Source: Imbricaverruca yamaguchii
Lineage: Eukaryota > Arthropoda > Thecostraca > Neoverrucidae
Length of the DNA stretch: 64,000 nucleotides
Assembly: GCA_034440575.1 (NCBI GenBank)
Contig: JAOTOL010001467.1
Span: 427,001 to 491,000 of the forward strand
Direction of reading: 5' to 3'
Shown: positions 36,401-48,400 of the stretch, one piece after another
Layout: each line of letters opens with the position of its first letter
Position numbering within the stretch: the stretch's first letter is position 1
Notes under the pieces: model-generated
Seen by the model: the letters and a program-made list of their open reading frames with translations, nothing else
Told to the model about the DNA's origin: nothing
The model's database searches: none
Made by a program: the position numbers and the translations under genes

Positions 36401-39400
36401 CCACACCCACACCCCAGATGAGATGCCATACCCACATCACACCACACTGTGTGGTACACCACACCCACACCCCAGGTGAGACGCCACACCCACACCACAC
36501 CACACCACACTGTATGGTACACCACACCCACACCCCAGGTGAGACGCCACACCCACACCACACCACACTGTGTGGTACACCACACCCACACCCCAGATGA
36601 GACGCCACACCACACTGTGTGGTACACCACACCCACACCCCAGGTGAGACGCCACACCCACACCACACCACACTGTGTGGTACACCACACCCACACCCCA
36701 GGTGAGATGCCACACCCACACCACACCACACTGTGTGGTACACCACACCCACACCCCAGGTGAGACGCCACACCCACACCACACCACACTGTGTGGTACA
36801 CCACACCCACACCCCAGGTGAGACGCCATACCCACATCACACCACACTGTGTGGTACACTACACTCACACCCCAGATGAGACGCCATACCCACATCACAC
36901 CACACTGTGTGGTACACCACACCCACACCCCAGATGAGACGCCATACCCACACCACACCACACTGTGTGGTACACCACACCCACACCCCAGGTGAGACGC
37001 CATACCCACACCACACCACACTGTGTGGTACACCACACCCACACCCCAGGTGAGACGCCACACCCACACCACACCACACCACACTGTGTGGTACACCACA
37101 CCCACACCCCAGGTGAGACGCCATACCCACACCACACCACACTGTATGGTACACCACACCCACACCCCAGGTGAGACGCCACACCCACACCACACCACAC
37201 CACACTGTATGGTACACCACACCACACCACACTGTATGGTACACCACACCCACACCCCAGGTGAGACGCCACACCACACTGTGTGGTACACCACACCCAC
37301 ACCCCAGGTGAGACGCCATACCCACACCACACCACACTGTGTGGTACACCACACCCACACCCCAGGTGAGACGCCACACCACACTGTGTGGTACACCACA
37401 CCCACACCCCAGATGAGACGCCATACCCACACCACACCACACTGTGTGGTACACCACACCCACACCCCAGGTGAGACGCCACACCACACTGTGTGGTACA
37501 CCACACCCACACCCCAGATGAGACGCCATACCCACACCACACCACACTGTCTGGTACACCACACCCACACCCCAGATGAGACGCCATACCCACACCATAC
37601 CACTGTGTTGATTGATTGATTATTTGGGCTTAAGGGCGCGCCGACTACAAGGTCATTTAGCGCCCATTATATCACTGTATGAGACACCACACACTCACAT
37701 CAAATCAGGTGAGACACCACTCATGCCACACAGCAGGCGATAAGGCACACCCACAACACACCACATCACATCAGTTAAGACACCACACAACAGGCAAAAC
37801 ACCACACACTAGGTGAGACACCTCACGCCAGGCGATACGCCATACTCACACCAAATACCAGGTGAGAATGCACACATCATACATCACATCAAGCGAAACA
37901 CCACACCCAAAGCATACCAGGTGAGACGCCACACACGGCCGGCCAGACCGCAGCCACGCGATAACTGTCGGGGAGCTTGTGGAGACGAGCCGTGGTGCGG
38001 CCGGACACGAGACGATTGCACGATTTCACGCGGACCCCACTGTGCTATGGTACAATATCGAGCATTCCAGGCTGGCATGGGCTCACCTGGCTGTCGGGAT
38101 TTGGCGCGCCGAGTATGACAGCACCCGTGTCTCACCTGGTTGTTCCACGCCTTCCTATAGCCGTCGCGGCCCGACCAGATGTACATTCGCGAGTGGATGG
38201 TGACGGCGCAGTGGCCGGCGCGCGCGCGCGGAATCGCGTCCTCGAACGCCTCCATCGCCAGCGGCTCCCACTCGGTGGTCTCTGCGAGCAGTGGCCGGTC
38301 AGTGGGGGAGCAGAGGTCAGTAGAGAGAGAGAGAGAAGAGAAGAGAGGGAGAGGGAGAGGGAGGAGAGGGGGGGGGGGAGGAGGGGGAGAGGGAGAGAGA
38401 GAGAGAGAGTGTGTGTGCAACATTTGAGTTGGCCAGCAGGAGTCAGTGGGGGGGTCAGGAGAGGGGTCAGTAGTCTGGGGCAGGTTAGTTGGTCGGCATG
38501 GGTCAGTGGAGGATCTGGAGCAGGCCAGTTGACAAACATGGGTCAGAATCTGGAGCAGGGTCGACAGCAACTTGTTGAAAATACTGCATGCTGCCAGTGG
38601 TTCTCACTGGCTTAAACAGCCTGTCAGAAAACGGGGTGCCTGAAAAATAGTATAAAACCACTGAACATAAAATAAATTATTTTGTCAACATGCTCCTTTG
38701 TCAGGATTTCATAAAGGTAGATTGGGAAAGCATATTGAGTACTTATGAAGCATGATAATGTGTCCATTATCGTATCGGACCACACCAGGGTGGAAATTTT
38801 GGGCTTCTGGAGTATGGAGACCTAAGGACATTTTATTCTCCAGGATTGTGACTGCAAATGTTGAACTTTTTTAATTCTCTGAATGAAACGTGCCAATAAT
38901 GGATGACATTTTGTTTCCAGGATCTCAGTTCAGCTCCAACAATGCAGTTGCAGTTTCCAGTCCATCGTACAAATTAGAAGCCTGGACAACAGAACAGAAG
39001 AGCATGGCATAGCAGGCCATAAGGCATGAAATGCAGATTGCGGTCAATTGCCCAGGACGCATATCATGTTATATCAGAATACCTACAAGCTTGTGGTGGT
39101 TGTTTGGATTGCATTGTGCATCTGTCAAACCTATTGCATGTTATGCAACCATGCATGAATCCTCAAATATGCTTTGAATAAATACATTCAACTCTGGCTA
39201 TACCTACATTTATTTTGGCTATACATACATTTATTTTGCATGGAAGAACTGATATTGAAGGTGCAAGGAAATGACATGAAGGAAATGTTGCTGCAAAATC
39301 CCACACATTTGTGGTGGAGCCCTTGGTTATATCAGATAGGTAAGGATCGCACAGTTACAAACTATGTCCTGGCTCAGCTTTGGCCCCAATCAAGGCCGAA

Positions 39401-42400
39401 CTCGTGGGGGGGGGGTTGCTCAGGTCAATCGTTGGTGTGCATGATGCCCCCAAATCCTAACGAAACAAAGGCATCAACATAGCATAAAAGCAATAGAGAA
39501 CAAAATAATGTAAATTTCTGAACTAATTATTACCTCAGCCTATTACTCTCCAGGATATTTTCACACTGGCAGGACGGCCGCCCAGCACAAGCACACTGTA
39601 ATCACAGATGAATAGTCATTCGGCTTGCGTCAATCTCGTCTCATTCTGAATAACTAAGATATGAGGGATTAGGTTTTCGTAGGTCTTCAGAATTCTGTCG
39701 AAATGACACTTTAGAAGGGAAGATTGGAAAATGCCACGATTCTTCTTGATAATTGCGGAAAATACTGGCGTTACACCACAAAAACTCCATTACAAAACCT
39801 CTCATATTGCTGCCATATCTTGCCACTATAGTTGGAACTCGAAATATATACAATGACGTCAAATGCTCGCATATCGGACCCGAGGTCCGTTCTCCAGCCG
39901 CATTCCAATCGGAGACTACCGGAGAACGTAATTCTGAACATCTCAGACCGCTTTCAGTAAGTCTGTTAATTTCATGAAATACAGCATTCAATTTCGAATT
40001 GAAATGCTTAAAATAGCATCAGCTAGCGAACTTCATTGGTGGCAGAGGAGACCTATTTTTGGGAGCCATGTAAATGCTTTAAAAAAATGAAAAAACCTTG
40101 GGTTACTTTGGTATCAATTCCACCTGGTTTGTTATTGGTTTTACGACACATCGACCGTTGAGTCATTTAGCGTCGAAAACTAAACGCCGGTTGGTCGCGG
40201 GGAGTGCGGCGGCGAGACTCGAACCAACAACCTTTCGTTTGCGAGCAACTTACCACTAGGCTACTTTCGTCCCCTATGAATTCCACCTCAATTCGCAGAA
40301 CTACAGTAACCCATCAAGAGAAAAGCATCTGAATAGTAGTTTTATCACTTCAGCAACTGCAGCAACTGTGCATGTGCGGAGTTTAAACGTTTTCCGTGTT
40401 ATTTATGGCCTCACAATTTGACGCCATTTAAAATAGTTACAAAAATATGTCATTTGATCATTTGACCACCTTTGGATACGTCGCCGTTAGGCAAGGACAA
40501 TATCCGTACTAGAGAAGGAGAATTAACAAATTATTGGGATGGATCTCGCCCGATTCATGTTTTGATCTAGGATAAAGACAACGTAATTTCATGATTATGA
40601 ACATATATCTTCAGTGTATTGATTCCCACATAACTGAAGAAAAAAGGTAACACCGTACTGACGTATGACATCCTATTAAATGCGACAGGAATTGAGGTCA
40701 AGCAGTGGTCCTGAAATTGTGTAAATACTGTAATAATGTAATAAAAATGTAAACAACCGGTCAGCCTATTCTACGATCAGCCTCAAAAAGGAAGTTGAAG
40801 CGCAGTGCCAAGCGACGGTTTGGAGGCCTCAGTCATGTTTTGTTTTCATTAACTGGTGGCATGAATATCGCATGCCAGGGCTCCGCCGAGCCCTGCAAGG
40901 ATATATATATAATACCTCCCCACTGATCATTTGGGAAACTAAAAAACGGAGCCCTGGAGTTGCACCATCTGATACATGATTGGTACGTATGCATGGTACC
41001 ATTAATTCCATAAGTTTGGTCAGGACAGCACCGGGAAATAGGGACCCGGCAATATTTATATCACTTCGGCGACGTGAATTAATGTAAACTAAATACAAAC
41101 TACATTCAATATAAATTCTTCACACTGGTTGCTCCACCACTTAGATTTGTATTTTCCAGATTGTATGCTTTTTATCCATCATCTCTCTTTGGGCTCCGAC
41201 ACCAGTAGCTTTCTGTTTTTTATTTGTTTGTTTTTTGGAGGGGGAGGGGTGTCCGTGGCCAATTTTATATTCTCCGACTCCATGGGCAGGAATATCTCCT
41301 TTTTCATGGAGGGCTTCGATACAATTTTTTTATTCTCCGACTCCAGGTCAGCGAACCACTTTTCCCACGCTGGACCACACAGTGGGGCGGGCCTCCAACT
41401 TTCATTGGCAGCTACCCGAGGTAAGTGCTGCCGCTACCCATCAGTACTTTCAACGAGATTTCACCTTCAGGCTAAAATCATAATACGTCCTTAATTCATG
41501 CTAGTGAAAAAGCTAGACACTAGACTTAAAACTAGACTGTGTGCAAGGATGAATGGGTGGCCAGTTGTTCAGAACGGAACCCTTCATCGGTCGGACACAC
41601 AGTTGGGGGACTGAACCATCAAAGGAAAACGTATGAAGGGTTTGGAAGGGATGTATGTAATGGATGAATTGGACAAAGATTAGGCAGCTGAAATGGGTTG
41701 GGTGGGGGAGCCCACGTAGTTGCTACAAGATCCTTAGCCGAAACTGGCGCCATGGTGGGCAATTTTGTGATCAGTGGAGAGCCGAGAGCCAGGAGTGTGA
41801 TAAGTGGACAGCCAGGAGTGTGATAAGTGAAGAGCCAGGAGGGTGATAAGTGAAGATCCAGGAGTGTGATAAGTGAAGAGCCAGTAGTGTGATAACTGGA
41901 GAGCCAGGAGTGTGATAAGTGAAGAGCCAGGAGTGTGATAAGTGGACAGCCAGTAGTGTGATAACTGGAGAGCCAGGAGCGTGATAAGTGGAGAGCCAGA
42001 AGGGTGATAAGTGGAGAGTCAGGAGGGTGACAAGTAGATCAGGATGGTGATACGTGGAGAGAGGAAGGAGACCCAGCAGGCTTCACTGACTGTGACGTGG
42101 CTGTAGTCGGGCCAGCCGTGCGTGCCGTCTCATCTGGTGTGATGTGTGATATCTCACCTAGTGTGATGTAATGTGACGTTTGACCTGGTGTGGTGGGGTG
42201 GGTATGGTGTTCACCTGGTGATACACCACCTAGTACCAAGGTAATAGTGGAAAGACAGGAGGGTTGGTTTGGATAGTTATTTGGGCCCAGGGTACACTGC
42301 GTTGGTCATAAAGCGTCAACAGGAGGGTGATAAGTGGAAAGCCACGAAAATGATACGTGGAGAGACAGGAGGATTTTAAGTGGAGCCTGGACATCCGCTC

Positions 42401-45400
42401 CACCACCACCACCCTTCTGAATACATCGGAACAGCCGGCTCCCCTCACACACAATCCAGCTTAAACCGCCACTACAAAGGCTTCAAATGTATCTGGAGAG
42501 ATGCCCACACACAAAAGCGCGCTCCCGCCGTCACTTTCGCCGAACCAAACACACCAGAGCGCCGACGAGTCGAGCCGCCGCCTCACCGAGGTTGAGCGAG
42601 GCGAGCGTGTTGGTGCACTTCCACTCCTTCTCGTGCGTGGCCACCTTGACGTCGGTGTCGATGACGAGCGGCACCCAGCCGCCGAACACGAACATCCTGT
42701 GGCCGATCAGCTGGGTGGTGTGCAGGGAGCGCGGGAGCGGCGCCACCCCGCCCACCGTCGGTCGCGTCCACGTCATCGAGTCCACGTCCAGCAGCCACAG
42801 GTCACCCAGCCGACAGCCGCTCATCCCTGCCGGCGGCACGTGGCTGGTCACACCGAGCTCAGGTGGTAGGCGCTCGTCCCCGCCGGTGTCATGTGGCGGT
42901 CAGGCCGAGGTCAGCAGGTATTCTAGCCACTCTTCCCCGCCGGCGTCACAGGACGCGGCAAACCGAGGCCAGCACGCTGCCACTCGTGCTGCTCCACCAA
43001 AGCCCCTCGACTATTCAGACCGGGCACTCCGCAAGATTCGCACTACTGCGTCTGTCTGTACGAGGTCTGCTGCATCTGTCTGTACGAGGTCTACCGCGTC
43101 TGTATGTACAAGGTCTTCTCCGTCTGTCTGTACGAGGTTGATTATTGGCTTTTACGACACATCGGCCGTTAAGTCATGCAGCGTCACCAATCTCTTACGC
43201 CGATTGGTCGCGGGCGAAGAGTAGCGACAGGTGAGACTCGAACCCACAACCTTTCGATTGTGAGACGGGCAACTTACCCTTAGGCCACTCGTCCCCATGT
43301 TTGTACGAGGTTTGCCACGTCTGTCTGTACGAGGTCTATCGCGTCTGTCTGTACGATGTCTATCGCGTCTGTCTGTACAAGGTCTGCCACGTCTGTATGT
43401 ACAAGGTCTGCCACGTCTATATGTACAAGGTCTGCCGCGTCTGTATGTACAAGGTCTGCCACGTCTGCATGTACAATGTCTACCGTGTCTGTATGTACGA
43501 GGTTGGTCTGCCAACCTCGTCTGCCGCGAGTCTACGCCGTGCGACGGTCGGCCCACCTCCATAGATGATCAGCTGGGCGCTGGAGCGCTGACTGCTGGTG
43601 TAGGCGATGCCGGTGTGCGACTCGCGCGGCGGCGGCGGCTGTCCGTACGTCTGCGGAATGTCCCAGCTGAGCGCGGCAGAGCCAGGCCGCAGCTCCAGCG
43701 TGTACAGGTCGTTCAGGTAGCTGGCCGGCAGTGGTACAGACGTGAGCGCCACGCGCACAACCACCGACAGCACAGCCACGGCAACAAACAAACGGAACAG
43801 CTGGAGAAACGGACTGTGATCAGGCCCGCTGGCGGACGCCTCTGGCGTTGAAACACACGCGCCAATCACACAACGCCGAAGTATATTTGCCCATAAAATA
43901 CGGCACTGTGGCGAAAGCTGGCACTCACCGGGGGATGTTGTTTTTCGGGTCGTCACTCTCGTTGGCGAGTCCGCCGAACAGGTAGGCCTTGTTGCCGAGC
44001 AGTGTGAAGCTGTGGCCCAGCCGTGGACACGGCGGCGGACCGTTACGGGGCGGCCGCGCACGGATCCGCTTCCACTCCCAGCGGCTTGCCTGTGTCACAG
44101 ATGGATCGCCTTGGTCACAGGTCATGGACAGTCACGGGTAAGGGGGCGGGTCACAGGCTACGCGGCGGGCCAGATGTCACTATGAAACAAAACCACGAGT
44201 TGCAGAGCAGGTCTGAGGTCACGGAGTGGGCCGAAGGTCACCAGGTCGTAGATCACAGAACAGATCAAACACAACGGCAAAAAGAATACAACAATGGAGG
44301 GATGCCATTGCAGACAGACATACATGCAGTGCTCTCATATTCGCTCGTTTCGGTGTTGGTCCAATCAGGAATGTAACCATTCAGCTCATAAATAGTCCAA
44401 CAGTCCGCCTCACTGACGCCCACTGACGCCATTGCTCTTTCCCACAAACAATATTAGCATATATTCGCATATATCGCTATGCAAGGGCGACTAGGCTGAT
44501 GTGGGCACTAAGCCAGCGTTGACACCGCAAGAAAGCCCCGCCGGTGTTGATCATTTGCTCGACAGGGTTTCCGTCCCATTTGATGGACGCGAGGCACAGG
44601 GGGATGGAGCGGGTCTCACCGAAATCGACTGTCGCTCACTAGTGCAAAATGGGACATGACAATTTGTCTGTTGAACCAAGTGGCGAGCCATGTCGCCACT
44701 GTCAGCGACATAGTTATCCGGCCGACGAGCCGATGGACACATCAAACCGACACAGTTGTGCAGCTAACACGACCACAAAGCTCACCAGCGTAAATGGTTT
44801 TGGTGCATGTGGAACGCGCGCCATAGGATGCCAAGAAAAAACGGTCCTTTCACACCGTGCTTCACAATTGGATCCGTTCTACGAAAGTTGCCAAAAATGA
44901 TTGAAAACAGGGCGATTGAATTAACTGGGTCCACGTACCAACTAGTTTTCACACTGACCACCAAGCTGATTGCCGTGCATGTGCAGCATCCCGTAGCACA
45001 GTGAGGCACACGTCCCGATCGTTAAACATGTCGATCTCCGAAAACCGACAGTGGCGTAGCAAGACAAGTTAGAACCACAAACAACTGCAGACACATTTAG
45101 CTCCAGTCCCACGGTACCTGCGTATTTTCGTTCCCAAAATTATTTGCCCGAAATCGTCAATCCCGCAAACGCCTGAAAGAAGGCATTTTCATGCCAAAGA
45201 ACGAACCAAACACACGGCACCCGTAAGTGTGGGGGGAGGAGGGAATGCGATCAGCAGCGCAAGTTGCTCGACCAATCGTGAGTTGAATAGTTGCACATCT
45301 CATCGGGCCGACCGACACCTAACTGCGCGAACTGGACAACTCTACAGACATGTATACAAATCGACAGCATCGATTACCAGCTGAGTCAAGAACAATAGTC

Positions 45401-48400
45401 AGCCCAAGCTGACATCAGGAAGAATACTCAACAGCTTCAACAGCTTTTAAAAATGAAGCAACCACTTCAATAACGAAAGCGAACGCTGCCTTGGATATAA
45501 CGGTACATGCTGAATATACAGTCCAGCTGAGGGTTGAAGGACTTCACAGTACATGCTAAATATACAGCTAAGCTGAGGGGCGAAGGACCTCATAGGGATC
45601 TGCCATACCTCCCCTCTAATTGGCCAGATTGAAGATTAACCACATAGCGCTAACCGAAAATAAACGACTTGAAATATGACCAGCGCCTCCAAAATTAGGA
45701 GACATTCCACCCGTGCTGGTACAGACCCAGTCCTTACCTGCAACTCGTATATTTCATTTGAGTACTTTCCATACTCAACCATGCCACCGAACACCAGGAT
45801 CCTGGTGCCGTCCACGACGAAGCCGTACGCTGCACATCCTGGTGGGATGTCTCCCTTGACGGGCGGCACAAACCACTGGTTGGTTGCTGAAACAAACATC
45901 GCCAACCGTCACTAAGAGCATAGTAAATATAAACATTCTTAGATACTACTTCTTCTTTTTAATATCACTTAGTGCCATTTTTGTTTCTTTGCTACAGGCT
46001 ATGGGTGATGTCTGCATCTTCAAACGGGTGTATGGCTTCTGGCAGCAACACCGCTGATTGGTAAAGGCAGCATATACACTACTGTCATCATTATCATCAA
46101 ACACAATCAACAAAGGTCATGGAAAGCAAATGATAGATAGGCACCACTAATACGCATTTGCAGATTTACAAAACATCAGTTGGCATGTTGCATGACCCCC
46201 TCTCTTTCATTCAACAAAAAAAAACTTCAGGAAACTGTCAACAAGGATCCATGATCCACAGAATCATACTAGGCATCTTCACAAGTAATCTTCCATTATA
46301 TTTACCCCATGTTCGTCTAATTTCTTACACAGATGACACCAAACTTCTAGACTGGATGCAGTCTGCCAAAATGCCTGCTGTGAAGCAAGACTAAGAGGGC
46401 ATCATCAATGCCATCACATCATATTTTGCAGCAAACTCCCTGGACATAAACCGTTCTGAAAACGACCCTTCTGCTCATCAGAAGTCAACAGTCCTTAAAA
46501 ATACATCATTTCATATTGACCTAGGTGCCTACACACGACCTCCTTCAATGCTTGCATAGTCAAAGCACATTGAAGCCCAAAATAACGAACTTCACAGCTT
46601 GTGAAGATGCTGGGCATCATCCTCGACTGCTATCTGTCCCAATAGATATCAAAACATTACAAAAGCAACTCCATCATGCTGTTCTCACAAAATGCGTCAC
46701 CATCTAGCATCACCGAACTCCCTATTCAACCTGGCATCTTCTTTCACATCCTTTACTGCCTCGACCTAGGGTGAGGCTACTGGGTGGCACATCAACAGAA
46801 AGCATTGGGGGACTAATTTCGGGAACCAGATAATCTCAGAAGCCAACCGCCATCATCCGGTGACACGGAGTCTGGACAGCCGTGATTGGTGGCGAGTCCA
46901 TGACTTGGTAGCCCACATGGTCTGCATACCTGTTTTGCATCCAATGAATTACTCGCTGGCTCCTGGGGAAGCCCCTTTTCCGTGCCCCAATGTTTTGGAG
47001 TGCAAAATGCAAGCATCAGCACTGGAAGCTGTGGACTCTGAAGCATCCAAACTTCCACTGGACTATTGCTCGCAAGAGTGCTCCGCACCACGCAACCATG
47101 TCCTACATCTGTCTGCATCTCATTGCCACGTGGTCCTGGACAAGATGCTACTATTTGCGATTTCACTGAGATGATCTAACCACCACTACACCAACTAGCA
47201 ATTCATAAACATACTAAACTGAACTAGATGCAATGGCAGTGGTCATCACTATCAACCAATGGTCGCGACAATGCACAATTTCTATCAGCAATAATGATTT
47301 CAGAGCTGGATTTCACAACCACGGGACAAAGCACTCCCATTGGAACAACCATGACAACCATCGGCACTATCATTGGGAGCGGATCTTCCCTCTCAGTGGA
47401 GAGCGAGCGGAATTCGCCCCTTTGGTATGCCACTGCGACATCCTTGTGCATTCAGTAACCACACACTCAACATCCATACACATCCAGTAGCCACATATAT
47501 CCCATATCCAAATGCACCCAGTATCCACATGCACTCATCCACTCAGCCACATCCAGTCAGTATGGCTATGTACCCAGTATCCACACTCACTCAGTATCTA
47601 CATGTATGCAGAACCTACATACACCCAGCACCCATATGCACCAAATATCCACACATAGCATTGATCTAGAATGACAGTTCACAAGCTAAGGGCTCCTAAC
47701 AGAAAGAAGCTGCACATAATGGATACAAGAAAATTGTTGTTCTGGACAATGTTCTGGTAGTGGGAAGGTTTGCAGCTTCCTCAACCTCTTACCATAACAC
47801 CTTGAGGAAAAAACTCTTACAGTATTTGCAGTTCAACCTGCCACTAAATGGCAGTACACAAACTTAAAGACAGCAGCTCTGTGAAGGATAAACAATACAC
47901 ATACTGTGTTGCATGATACTGTCTGAGCTGGCTTCAGAGGAGCACAGATGGATTCTACCATACAAAGTATCAATTGTGTAAATCTCAAAGTATATCAGAG
48001 ATAAAGGTGTTGTGCCATCAAGGGTGAAGCTGCACTAGATGCAGGACACATTATTTCTTGTGGTACAATTGGGAAAGAACCAGGCAAGGTTATGATGGAA
48101 GCACTGCATAAAATCCAGCCACCTACATGAGAAGCCTCATGAGCTGAATGCTGTGGTGGAATATGGGAGATTATGGGTTCAATGTTCATGCAAAGCTGGC
48201 CTCTTAAAAAGCTGCAAGCATTGCATTGCTCTGCTATTATGCTTAAACATGCGAGGAAAGAGAAGGGTTGAGTGATTGTTATGATTGTCAAAACTGTGTA
48301 CAGATCTAATATGGAAATGACAAATTAGCATTAGAAGGGCATAACACCAAGAGGTTCTGACCCCTGATGACATCAAAATTTCCACATATGCCTGCCATAA

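Larger units (their letters stand above)
34165..38135 (-). other. HCF intron occupied by a 58 bp array; expected exon absent
   Basis: Between exons 6 and 7. HCF proteins continue after AWNNQ with a CCKDLWYLE segment and the first self-association/FN3 half. I could not find it on either strand. 37620-38135 contains array remnants (CAGGTGAGACACC spacing) and about 200 bp of unique sequence. Confidence 0.7.

Noticed and set aside
22604..37610. CRISPR-like repeat-spacer structure
   Set aside because: Repeats are contiguous minisatellite units without unique spacers, and the DNA is eukaryotic.
34141..37619. Many overlapping Cys/Val/Trp-rich and His/Thr/Pro-rich frames
   Set aside because: All are frames of the 58 bp array on both strands, with no start context or homology.
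42130..42235. Part of a hidden HCF exon
   Set aside because: Reads as degraded array-like TCACCTGGTG repeats; the expected KDLWYLE segment is not encoded here in any frame.
43141..43298. Functional tRNA gene on the minus strand
   Set aside because: A and B boxes are present, but the same sequence with a shared non-tRNA body recurs at two other sites and no full cloverleaf is apparent, so it is a SINE.
46813..47174. Frames of ~100 codons on both strands
   Set aside because: No recognisable domain and no splice-compatible HCF content; probably the decayed downstream part of the nearby retrotransposon.
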